DNA from: Mycobacterium yunnanensis
GTDB taxonomy: Bacteria > Actinomycetota > Actinomycetes > Mycobacteriales > Mycobacteriaceae
Direction: 5' to 3'
DNA: 64,000 nt
NCBI RefSeq assembly: GCF_025823185.1
Contig: NZ_JACKVK010000020.1
Location: forward strand, 1-64,000
Shown here: in pieces, positions 8,156-15,130 of the stretch
How positions within the stretch are numbered: the stretch's first letter is position 1
How the letters are laid out: every line of letters starts with the position of its first letter
Made by a program: the position numbers and the translations under genes
The notes under the pieces: generated by a model
The model's database searches: none
Told to the model about the DNA's origin: nothing
What the model saw: the letters and a program-made list of their open reading frames with translations, nothing else

Positions 8156-8583
8156 CCGTAGAGTTCCTCGAACTTCTTGATCGACTTGTCGATGTCGCCC
8201 TTGACCGAACGCGCCGCGGCCATCCCGATGGGCCCGAACAGCGGCGCACCGCCCAGGTCGATCTTCAGTTTGAGCTCGCAGCCCGCGGAGTGCGGCTTGA
8301 CCGACATGCGCAGCGCGTACTTGGTGCCGCCGACGCCGTCGCCGGTGATGTCGATCAGCCGGGGCGGGTCGTATTCCTGAACCGTCCAGGTGACGCGGTT
8401 GCGCAGTCCCTTCGCGCCCGCCACGCCGACGAGGGTGGTCCCCACGGTCAGCTCGTCGGGCAGGTCGCAGCGCCAGCCCTGGTGCATCGTCAGCCAGTCC
8501 CCGAGCGAGGACAGGTCCTCGACGTGCGACCACGCCTGCTCGGGGCTGATGGTCAGTTTGCGGGACAGCTCGACCTTCGCCAT
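8152..8583 (-). CDS. SRPBCC family protein (polyketide cyclase-like)
   Basis: The 143-residue protein has the START/Bet v1 helix-grip fold: an N-terminal strand AKVELSRKLTISPEQAWSHV, LGDWLTMHQGW, RLIDITGDGVGGTKYALRM and a C-terminal amphipathic helix KGDIDKSIKKFEELYG. Such proteins hold a hydrophobic ligand in a central cavity. The ATG at 8583 starts the conserved strand; an ATG two codons upstream is possible. It lies just downstream of the LipE-like gene (nine bases), so it may be the last gene of a run with the FABP-like and hydrolase genes. Confidence 0.8.
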   Translation of the reverse strand: MAKVELSRKLTISPEQAWSHVEDLSSLGDWLTMHQGWRCDLPDELTVGTTLVGVAGAKGLRNRVTWTVQEYDPPRLIDITGDGVGGTKYALRMSVKPHSAGCELKLKIDLGGAPLFGPIGMAAARSVKGDIDKSIKKFEELYG

Positions 8584-8592
8584 GGGCACAGG

Positions 8593-9837
8593 CTAACGCG
8601 CGGGTACCCGGGGGACGGCGGCGGCAATGGCGTCGAGCACGGCGGGGTATCGCTTGGCCTCGCGGTGACCTCCCGGCTTGCCGCTGCTGACCACCCCGAC
8701 GGCGAGATCGCGCTCGGGGTCCGCCCACACCGCGATGTCGACCAGGCCCGTGTGCCCGAAGGCCGCGGGAGCGTCGAGACCGAAGGGGCCAAAACGCTTG
8801 GATCCCAGCATGTATCCGGTACCCCAGCGCATCGGCATCAGGCCCATGGCGATGTCCGGGCGCAGCCTGCGGGCTTGAGCGGTGGCCGCGCGCAGCGTCT
8901 CGGGTGCCATCACGCGCACCCCGTCGAGTTCACCGCCGCGGCGCAGTAGCTCGGCGAAGCGGGACAACTCGTGTGCCGTCGACACGGTGCTCGACGACGG
9001 CACGACGCTGGTGAGGAACTTCGGTGTGTTGGTGAACGGGATGATCTGGTGCGTCGTCCCGCCGACCGCCAGCTTGAACGCCGCCGCGATGGGCGGGGGC
9101 AGCGGCTTTCCGGTGGCGTGACTCGGTGCCACCAGCGGAACGTCTTCTGGCGCAACGCCGTAATTGGTCCACCGGAAGTCCAGCGGGGTCAGGATCTCGT
9201 CGGCCAGCACGTGTCGGATGTCCTTGCCCGTGGCGGCGGAGATGATCTCGCGGGTGAGCGGCCCGAAGGTGAGGGCGTGGTAGACGTGAACCATGCCCGG
9301 CGGGTAGATGGTGCGCAGGTTGCCCAGCATCTCCCGGGCGTACTCGCTGTCGTTCATCCGTCGCAGGTCGGGTTTGGGGCCGGTCGCGAAGGGCACGCCC
9401 GCGCTGTGAGTCAGCACGTGGCGGATGGTGGTGCGATCCTTCCGATGGCTGGTGTAGGTCGGCAGGTACTGGCAGACCCGATCGTCGAGGGAGAACACCC
9501 CACGCTCGGCGAGCAGGTGAAACACCGTGGTGGTCATGGCCTTCGCCGCGGAGTAGACGCAGAACGGCGTCGTCGTCCGCACCGGGACCTTCTCGGCGTC
9601 CACCGGGTCCTGGGGGCCGTTACCCCAGCCATGGCCGATCGCCCGGTCGAGGACCACTCGGCCGCGGTGACGCACGCACACCTGGATGGCGGGGTGCATG
9701 CCAGCGGAGTACCAGTGCCGGGTGGCCTGCCAGATGCGGTCGACGGCTGCCGAGTCGACGCCGCTGCGGTCTTCCTCGGCGATGTCGGTGACCGCGTCGA
9801 GATCACCGGGTACGCGGATCCGGCCGTCGGCGGTCAC
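8593..9837 (-). CDS. Beta-lactamase-fold serine hydrolase/esterase (LipE-like)
   Basis: The 414-residue protein belongs to the class C beta-lactamase/esterase family. The catalytic SxxK tetrad is in CVYSAAKAMTTTVFHLLAE (near residue 95), followed by LTHSAGVPF and a Tyr motif region VHVYHALTFGPLT; GHTGLVDIAVWADPE near the C-terminus matches the HxG-type box. No signal peptide is visible, so it is probably cytoplasmic or non-classically exported. In sequence it recalls M. tuberculosis LipE, an esterase annotated near cholesterol catabolism genes. Its start overlaps the stop of the FABP-like gene by four bases (ATGA), indicating coupled translation. Confidence 0.8.
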   Translation of the reverse strand: MTADGRIRVPGDLDAVTDIAEEDRSGVDSAAVDRIWQATRHWYSAGMHPAIQVCVRHRGRVVLDRAIGHGWGNGPQDPVDAEKVPVRTTTPFCVYSAAKAMTTTVFHLLAERGVFSLDDRVCQYLPTYTSHRKDRTTIRHVLTHSAGVPFATGPKPDLRRMNDSEYAREMLGNLRTIYPPGMVHVYHALTFGPLTREIISAATGKDIRHVLADEILTPLDFRWTNYGVAPEDVPLVAPSHATGKPLPPPIAAAFKLAVGGTTHQIIPFTNTPKFLTSVVPSSSTVSTAHELSRFAELLRRGGELDGVRVMAPETLRAATAQARRLRPDIAMGLMPMRWGTGYMLGSKRFGPFGLDAPAAFGHTGLVDIAVWADPERDLAVGVVSSGKPGGHREAKRYPAVLDAIAAAVPRVPAR

Positions 9838-10319
9838 GAGGTCGTCCTGCGCAAGGTCGCGGCGAGGTGGTGCTGAAGTGGCTGACCCACCGCGCCAAGG
9901 CGAAGGGTGTAGGTCAGTTCGTCACCGACGACGCGGAATGAACGGCTCAGCGCGGTAACGTCCTTCGCCGTCGAGGTCAGCCCGATCGACGTCGCCACGA
10001 GCTCCAGTTCGACGGCTTCGTCGGTGACGGTCAGGGTGCCCTCCTGAATTTCGGTGACCCCCGTGGGGTGCGCGAGCACCAACTCGACGCGCCCGCGGGA
10101 CGGGGCCCGCAGGTAGCCGGCCTCGGCGTGCAGCGGCCGACCGTCGTCGGCAGCCTTGGTGCGCTGGGAGTAGGCGAGGAACGGCTTGCCGACGTGACCA
10201 AACGAGACCTCCTCCAGGTACTCGAAGGACGGAATCGTCGGGTACTCGCCCGCACCGGCACCCGCCCAGGTGCCCAGGAGGGTCGCCAGGTCGGAGAGCG
10301 CGGGATGGAGGTCGGTCAC
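9834..10319 (-). CDS. FABP-like/nitrobindin family beta-barrel protein
   Basis: The 161-residue protein shows the family signature GTWAGAGAGEYPTIPSFEY (residues 16-34), which is the GxWxGxGxG loop of nitrobindins (THAP4/DUF1794), and later strands FLAYSQRT and HAEAGYLR. A histidine pair near the C-terminus (LQHHLAATL) is where nitrobindins place their haem ligand. The family binds haem and can isomerise peroxynitrite. Its stop overlaps the start of the serine hydrolase. Haem binding is inferred from the family. Confidence 0.85.
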   Translation of the reverse strand: MTDLHPALSDLATLLGTWAGAGAGEYPTIPSFEYLEEVSFGHVGKPFLAYSQRTKAADDGRPLHAEAGYLRAPSRGRVELVLAHPTGVTEIQEGTLTVTDEAVELELVATSIGLTSTAKDVTALSRSFRVVGDELTYTLRLGAVGQPLQHHLAATLRRTTS

Positions 10320-10352
10320 CGCTGCGAGTCTAGAGGCCGGCGGCGTGGCCGA

Positions 10353-11477
10353 TCAGAACGGCGAGCCCACCCCGTCGTTGCGGGCGCGAATCGCTTCCTC
10401 GGTCATCGGGACGAGCATGTCCAGGCCGAACCGTGTGGCCTCCTCCTGCACCCGTTCGATCAACGGGCGGAGCCGCCCCTCGTACGCACGAAAGGCGGGT
10501 TCGAGCTGGCCGTCGTGCTCCTCGAGGGCAGTGGCGAGGGCGGCAGCCCCGCCCAAGGCCAGCGACCCGCCTTGGCCAGCGGCTGGTGACGCGCAGTAGC
10601 CGGCGTCGCCGACGAGGGCGACGGGGCCCGTGCTCCAGGAGGGCATGCGAATCTGAGCCAGTTCGTCGAAGTAGAAGTTTGGCGCAGCGTCCACCGCGGC
10701 AAGCAGCTCGGCAGTCCGCCAGCCCGCGTCGGCGAAACGTTCTGCGATGACCCGTTGCTGCTGCCGCTGGTCTCGTCGGTCGTACGCAATCTTGTCGTCG
10801 GTGGCGAATACGAAGATGACGTCCGTCTTGTCCTGGTAGGCGTTCAGCATCACGGCCCTGCCGGGCACGTTGAACATGTGCATGGTGCCGCGCTCGATGA
10901 GCAACTCGTCGACGATCGAGACCGAGTAGTACCGACCCATGAAGTGCGAGTACCGTGCCTCGGGGCCAAAGCACAGTCTCCGTATTCCGGAATGCATTCC
11001 GTCGCAACCGATGACGACGTCATAGGTGGCGGTGCCTCCTCTCGCGAAGGTTACCTGGGCCCGGCCGTCGACCACGTTCAGCGCTGCCACCGAGTCGCCG
11101 AACACGACGTCGACGTCCTCCTCGACGGCGCCGAACAGGAGATCGAGCAGCACGTCGCGCTCGATTTCGACGTCGCGCTCGGGCGGCGAATCGTCGTCGC
11201 CTCGGACCACGATGGTGCGCTCGGTGACGTCGTCGGCGTTCTTGAATTCCCAGCGCCGCAACGACAATTGGTGACGACGGACGTCGTCGAGCAGTCCCAT
11301 CCGTCGAACGACGTCGACGCACTCGTCCTGGATGTTGACCGCCGTCCCACCTCGCCGCAGGTCCGGGGCGGCCTCCACGATCGTCACGGCATAGCCGAGT
11401 CGGTGCAGCCAGAACCCGGTGGCCAAACCGGACAAGCTGGCGCCGGACACGAGCGCGGAACCTCTGGCAGACTGCAC
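10353..11477 (-). CDS. FAD-dependent aromatic-type monooxygenase
   Basis: The 374-residue protein has the p-hydroxybenzoate hydroxylase/TetX-type fold: an N-terminal FAD motif ALVSGASLSGLATGFWLHRL, VIGCDGMHSGIRRL (DG motif) and PVALVGDAGYCASPAAGQGG (GD motif). It should use NAD(P)H and O2 to hydroxylate a small organic substrate. It is divergent from a TetR gene, and the 63-base gap carries a perfect palindrome, so induction by the substrate through that repressor is likely. The natural substrate, possibly an antibiotic or aromatic compound, cannot be deduced. Confidence 0.88.
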   Translation of the reverse strand: MQSARGSALVSGASLSGLATGFWLHRLGYAVTIVEAAPDLRRGGTAVNIQDECVDVVRRMGLLDDVRRHQLSLRRWEFKNADDVTERTIVVRGDDDSPPERDVEIERDVLLDLLFGAVEEDVDVVFGDSVAALNVVDGRAQVTFARGGTATYDVVIGCDGMHSGIRRLCFGPEARYSHFMGRYYSVSIVDELLIERGTMHMFNVPGRAVMLNAYQDKTDVIFVFATDDKIAYDRRDQRQQQRVIAERFADAGWRTAELLAAVDAAPNFYFDELAQIRMPSWSTGPVALVGDAGYCASPAAGQGGSLALGGAAALATALEEHDGQLEPAFRAYEGRLRPLIERVQEEATRFGLDMLVPMTEEAIRARNDGVGSPF

Positions 11478-11486
11478 CGGTCAAAG

Positions 11487-11501
11487 TTATACTCAGTATA
11501 A
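11487..11501. promoter_or_regulatory. Palindromic operator between monooxygenase and TetR
   Basis: TTATACT-C-AGTATAA is a perfect 7-1-7 inverted repeat in the divergent gap, ten bases before the monooxygenase start. Its A+T-rich sequence stands out from the surrounding GC-rich DNA. It is the expected binding site of the TetR protein encoded at 11541. Confidence 0.75.
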
Positions 11502-11540
11502 AATTCGGTCAAGAGCTCCAGGCTGGGTAGAAAAGACGCC

Positions 11541-12146
11541 ATGGCAGATCGTCGCGCGGAGAAGAAGCGCGAGACGCGGCAGCGAATCTCCGACGTCGCG
11601 ACGGCCATGTTCTTCGAGCGCGGCTTCGACGCGGTCACGCTCGACGAGGTGGCCGAGGCGGCCCACGTCTCGAGGATGACGGTCTTCAATTACTTTGCGC
11701 GCAAAGAAGACTTGATGCTCGACCGGCAGGACGACCTGCGGTTGACGCTCCTCCGCGACGCCATCCGATCCCGGCCCGAAGGTCGATCACCCGCCGACGC
11801 GCTGGACACGTCGATCGCCGAGCTTCGGCGGCAAGGACATCCGTTCACGCGAGTCGACTCGGCCACCGCGGGGTGGTGGCGATTCGTCGCGGCCAGCCCG
11901 TCGCTGCAGGCCCGGCTGCACGAGCTTCACGACGAAGCCGCCGACGGACTGGCGCTCGAGTTGGGCGGCCCGAACCCCGACGGTCGGGCGCGGCTTGCGG
12001 CCGGGCTGATCGTCCTCGTCGTCCACACCGCTCGGCAGGAGTCGGTGCGACTCTTCGACGAAGGTGCCGCCACTCAGGACGTCACCAAGGCGTACTTCGA
12101 GGTGTATGCCCGAGGTTTCGACGCCCTGCGGCGTTTGACCGGTTGA
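11541..12146 (+). CDS. TetR/AcrR-family regulator of the divergent monooxygenase
   Basis: The 201-residue protein starts with the TetR helix-turn-helix: RQRISDVATAMFFERGFDAV, TLDEVAEAAHVSRMTVFNYF and the following ARKEDLML. The remaining helices form the ligand-binding and dimer domain. It is divergent from the FAD monooxygenase and very likely represses both genes from the palindrome at 11487-11501. The inducer is unknown. Its 3' end converges with the NAD-binding protein gene, 11 bases away. Confidence 0.88.
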   Translation: MADRRAEKKRETRQRISDVATAMFFERGFDAVTLDEVAEAAHVSRMTVFNYFARKEDLMLDRQDDLRLTLLRDAIRSRPEGRSPADALDTSIAELRRQGHPFTRVDSATAGWWRFVAASPSLQARLHELHDEAADGLALELGGPNPDGRARLAAGLIVLVVHTARQESVRLFDEGAATQDVTKAYFEVYARGFDALRRLTG

Positions 12147-12157
12147 CGCGGTGTCCC

Positions 12158-13039
12158 TCACGGCAGGATGTTCTCGAGGTCCTCGAGTAGACCGGGATGC
12201 GTTGGCGCCCAGCCGAAGACCTCGCGGGTGTGCTGGCTAGTGGCCGGCTGGTCCATCGCGAAGATCTCACCGTAGGGTCCGAAGTCGGTGGTGGGTATCG
12301 CACGCACGGGCAGGCCCAGGCGCCGTCCGATGACCTCGGCGATGGCACGGACCGCGACCCCTTCCTCGTCGACGGCATGCCACGACGTGCCTGGCGCCGC
12401 CGACTCCAGGGCCAGCCGGAACAGCACGGCCGCGTCCCGCGCGTGCACGGCAGGCCACCGCTGCAACCCGTCGCCCGGATACCCGGCGACGCCGCGTTGC
12501 CTCGCCAACGTCGTGAGAAGCCCGGCGAAGCCGCCGTTTCCGTCGTCGTGCGCGGTTCGCGGGATGCGCACCGCGGCGCTGCGCACGCCCTGCTGCGCAA
12601 GCTCCAGCAGCGACATCACCGCGCGGCCACGTCCGCCGACGGGCCCGTCGGTCGGTGGGGGATCGGCCTCGGTGGACGCGCGTCCGTCGACCCATGGGGT
12701 TCCCGAGGCGACGACGATCGGTCGATCCGAACCCACCAGCTCCGTGCCCATTGCCGCCAAGGCCTCGGTCTCGACGCCGATGGCCTCGGTCAGCGCGGCC
12801 GGGGTGTCGGCTCGATGGTCGAAGGCGAGGTGGATGACGCCGTCAGTCCGTCGGACACCGTCGCGCAAGACGTCGACGGCGTCGATGTCGCCCCGCATCA
12901 CCTCGACACCGGCGTCGGCCAGCGCCTTCGCCGAGGCGTCCGAGCGGGCCAGCGCGAGCACGGTGTGGCCGTGGGTCAGAAGCTCTGAGACGACGGGTGA
13001 CCCGATGGTGCCGGTTCCGCCGGTGACGAAGACGTGCAT
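12158..13039 (-). CDS. NAD(P)-dependent epimerase/dehydratase-like protein
   Basis: The 293-residue protein is an extended or atypical short-chain dehydrogenase: the N-terminal FVTGGTGTIGSPVVSELL is the TGxxGxxG nucleotide motif, ARSD follows the second strand, and GVIHLAFDH and PIVVASGTP are the next strands. The expected YxxxK is not clear, so catalytic activity may differ from classical family members. The ATG at 13039 starts directly at the Rossmann strand; longer open frame upstream would cover the operator region. It is divergent from a TetR gene with two palindromes between them. Confidence 0.85.
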   Translation of the reverse strand: MHVFVTGGTGTIGSPVVSELLTHGHTVLALARSDASAKALADAGVEVMRGDIDAVDVLRDGVRRTDGVIHLAFDHRADTPAALTEAIGVETEALAAMGTELVGSDRPIVVASGTPWVDGRASTEADPPPTDGPVGGRGRAVMSLLELAQQGVRSAAVRIPRTAHDDGNGGFAGLLTTLARQRGVAGYPGDGLQRWPAVHARDAAVLFRLALESAAPGTSWHAVDEEGVAVRAIAEVIGRRLGLPVRAIPTTDFGPYGEIFAMDQPATSQHTREVFGWAPTHPGLLEDLENILP

Positions 13040-13062
13040 GACGATGCTCCTAGCCGTGTGAT

Positions 13063-13076
13063 GAGACCTTTGTCCC
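13063..13076. promoter_or_regulatory. TetR operator 1 (imperfect)
   Basis: GAGAC-CTTT-GTCCC is an imperfect 5-4-5 inverted repeat, closest to the dehydrogenase gene. It is the mirror copy of the perfect site at 13095-13108, so the divergent promoter region holds two operators facing each other. Confidence 0.7.
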
Positions 13077-13094
13077 ATCACCGTACGTCGTGAT

Positions 13095-13108
13095 GGGACA
13101 AAAGTCCC
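13095..13108. promoter_or_regulatory. TetR operator 2 (perfect)
   Basis: GGGAC-AAAA-GTCCC is a perfect 5-4-5 inverted repeat 18 bases before the TetR start. Together with site 1 it forms a larger 13-base inverted repeat (13069-13081 and 13090-13102) spaced by eight bases. Confidence 0.75.
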
Positions 13109-13126
13109 GTCGCCTAGGATGGCGGC

Positions 13127-13705
13127 ATGGGGCGATGGGCGCCGGGTGCGCGTCAGCGATTGGTGTTCGCGGCCGTCGACCTGTTCACCGAGCAGGGGTA
13201 CGACGCGACCACCGTCGCGCAGATCGCCGAGCGGGCCGGTGTCACCAAGAGCACGTTCTTTCGGCACTTTCCGGACAAGCGGGAGTTGCTCGTCGCCGGA
13301 CAGGAGGACATGTGCCGACTGCTGTCCGACGGCATCGAGTCGGCGCCCGCCGGCGCGGGCGCCATGACTGCGGTCGCCGCAGCGCTCGAGAACGCCTCCA
13401 CCATGATGGGGCCCGACAATCGCGATCTTGCCCCGCGGATCAAGGCGGCCGTCTCGACGAGTGCCGAACTACAAGAGCGCGACGCACTCAAGTCGGTCAG
13501 CCTGGCGGCGGCGATGACGACCGCCCTGGTCGCCCGCGGCGTCCCGGAGATGACGGCGCACCTCGCCGCGGAGTTGGGGGTACTCGCGTTCAAGCAGGGG
13601 TTCGCGCGGTGGTCCGACGGCGACCGCCGTGACGGCCGGGACTTGGCAGAGCTATCGCTGGAGGCGCTCGACGAATTGCGGGTGGCATCAAGGTCGTTGG
13701 ACTGA
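13127..13705 (+). CDS. TetR/AcrR-family regulator of the divergent dehydrogenase
   Basis: The 192-residue protein has the TetR helix-turn-helix RLVFAAVDLFTEQGYDATTV, AQIAERAGVTKSTFFRHFPD and KRELLVAG near the N-terminus and a variable helical ligand domain. It is divergent from the epimerase-like gene; the twin palindromes between them are its probable operators and suggest autoregulation. The ligand is unknown. Confidence 0.88.
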   Translation: MGRWAPGARQRLVFAAVDLFTEQGYDATTVAQIAERAGVTKSTFFRHFPDKRELLVAGQEDMCRLLSDGIESAPAGAGAMTAVAAALENASTMMGPDNRDLAPRIKAAVSTSAELQERDALKSVSLAAAMTTALVARGVPEMTAHLAAELGVLAFKQGFARWSDGDRRDGRDLAELSLEALDELRVASRSLD

Positions 13706-13750
13706 TTTCAGCCCGGCTTACTTGTCAGACCCCGCCTCTAGAATGGTGGC

Positions 13751-15087
13751 ATGCCTTCGGCGACAACCACTCTGAGCTCCAAGGAGCGTCTGGAGGTGTT
13801 GTTCGACGAGCTGGCCGAGCTGACCGGGCAGCGCAACGCCATCGACGGACGCATCGTGGACATCGTCGCTGACATCGACGGCGACGGGCTGTGGGGCAAC
13901 ACCGGGTGCCGGTCGATTTCCGCACTGGTGGCCTGGCGCACCGGGATCTCATCTCACCCCACAACGCGGAGACCATCACCACCATTGCCGAACGACGCGC
14001 TGACTTCCCGTCGTGCACCGCTGCGTTGCGGGAGGGCCGGTTGTCCCTCGATCAGGTCGGGGTCATCGCCGAACGCGCCGGCGACGGATCCGATGAGCAC
14101 TATGCCGCGCTGGCGTCGGCGGCCACGGTGACCCAGTTGCGGACCGCCATCAAGCTCGAACCCCGCCCCGACGCCAAGCCGTCCTGGGAGCCGGATCGGT
14201 CGATCAGTAAGACGGAGACCGCCACCCACACGACGTGGCGGATTCGGTTGCCGAAGGTGGAGGCGGCGAAGGTCGTGGCCGGGTTGGCCTCGCATCGCGA
14301 CGCGCTGGTCAACGACTGGAAGACCGCCCACGACGAGGACCAACCCTCGGAGCAGGCCCCGCCGTTTCCCACCAACGTGGATGCGTTCATCAGCTTGGTG
14401 GAGGCGGGGTGGGACGCCGACGTGGCGCGCCGCCCGCACGGGCAGCACACCACCGTGGTGGTGCACCTCGACCCCGAGAACCGTTCAGCGGAGCTGCATC
14501 TGGGGCCGATTCTCTCCGATGCCGACCGCCAGTACCTGCTGTGCGACGCGACGTGCGAAGTGTGGGTGGAACGGCACGGACAACCGATCGGGGCGGGGCG
14601 GGCCACCCGCACCATCAGCCGACGACTCCGTCGCGTGTTGCAGCACCGGGACCGCTGCTGTGCGGTGCCTGGCTGCGGGGCCACCCGAGGGTTGCATGCC
14701 CACCACATTCGGCACTGGGAGGACGGCGGACCCACCGACCCCGACAACCTCGTCCTGCTGTGCCCGTTCCACCACCGGTTGCACCACACCGGCGGCATCA
14801 CCATCAGCGGCACCGCTACCCAGTTGGTGGTCACCGACGCCGACGTCGTCCTGCTGTGCCCGTTCCACCACCGGTTGCACCACACCGGCGGCATCACCAT
14901 CAGCGGCACCGCTACCCAGTTGGTGGTCACCGACGCCGACGGCGGAGTGCTGACCGGGGCGTCCCTGGCCCGACCACCCACGCAACCGCCGCCCGCGGTG
15001 CCACCGTGCACCGGGCCGCTCGGGGAACGCGCTGACTGGTGGTGGTACGACCCCTACGACCCCAACAGGCAGCCGTCGAGCAACTAA
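13751..15087 (+). pseudogene. 13E12/DUF222 HNH endonuclease gene, frameshifted and internally duplicated
   Basis: The gene encodes a mycobacterial 13E12-type protein (DUF222 plus HNH nuclease), but in two frames. From 13751 it reads LEVLFDELAELTGQRNAIDG through SALVAWRTG; the rest, SPHNAETITTIAERRADFPS onward to the HNH domain, is in another frame ending at 15087. A tandem TCTCA duplication near 13950 shifts the frame by exactly this amount. The HNH region contains CCAVPGCGATRGLHAHHIRH, WEDGGPTDPDNLVLLCPFHH and then a second in-frame copy of the last 32 residues. These genes are multi-copy and repeat-like in mycobacteria. The product is probably not functional unless translation slips or restarts (a start at 13891 is open). 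Confidence 0.85.
14750..14941 (+). repeat. 96-bp tandem duplication inside the HNH domain
   Basis: Two identical 96-base units (14750-14845 and 14846-14941) lie head to tail and add 32 residues in frame. Each encodes LCPFHHRLHHTGGITISGTA followed by TQLVVTDAD. The absence of differences indicates a recent event. Confidence 0.9.
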
Positions 15088-15130
15088 AGACGTTGCGGCC
15101 GTTCGGTGCTGGTGCTCGCACGCGGCCGAC

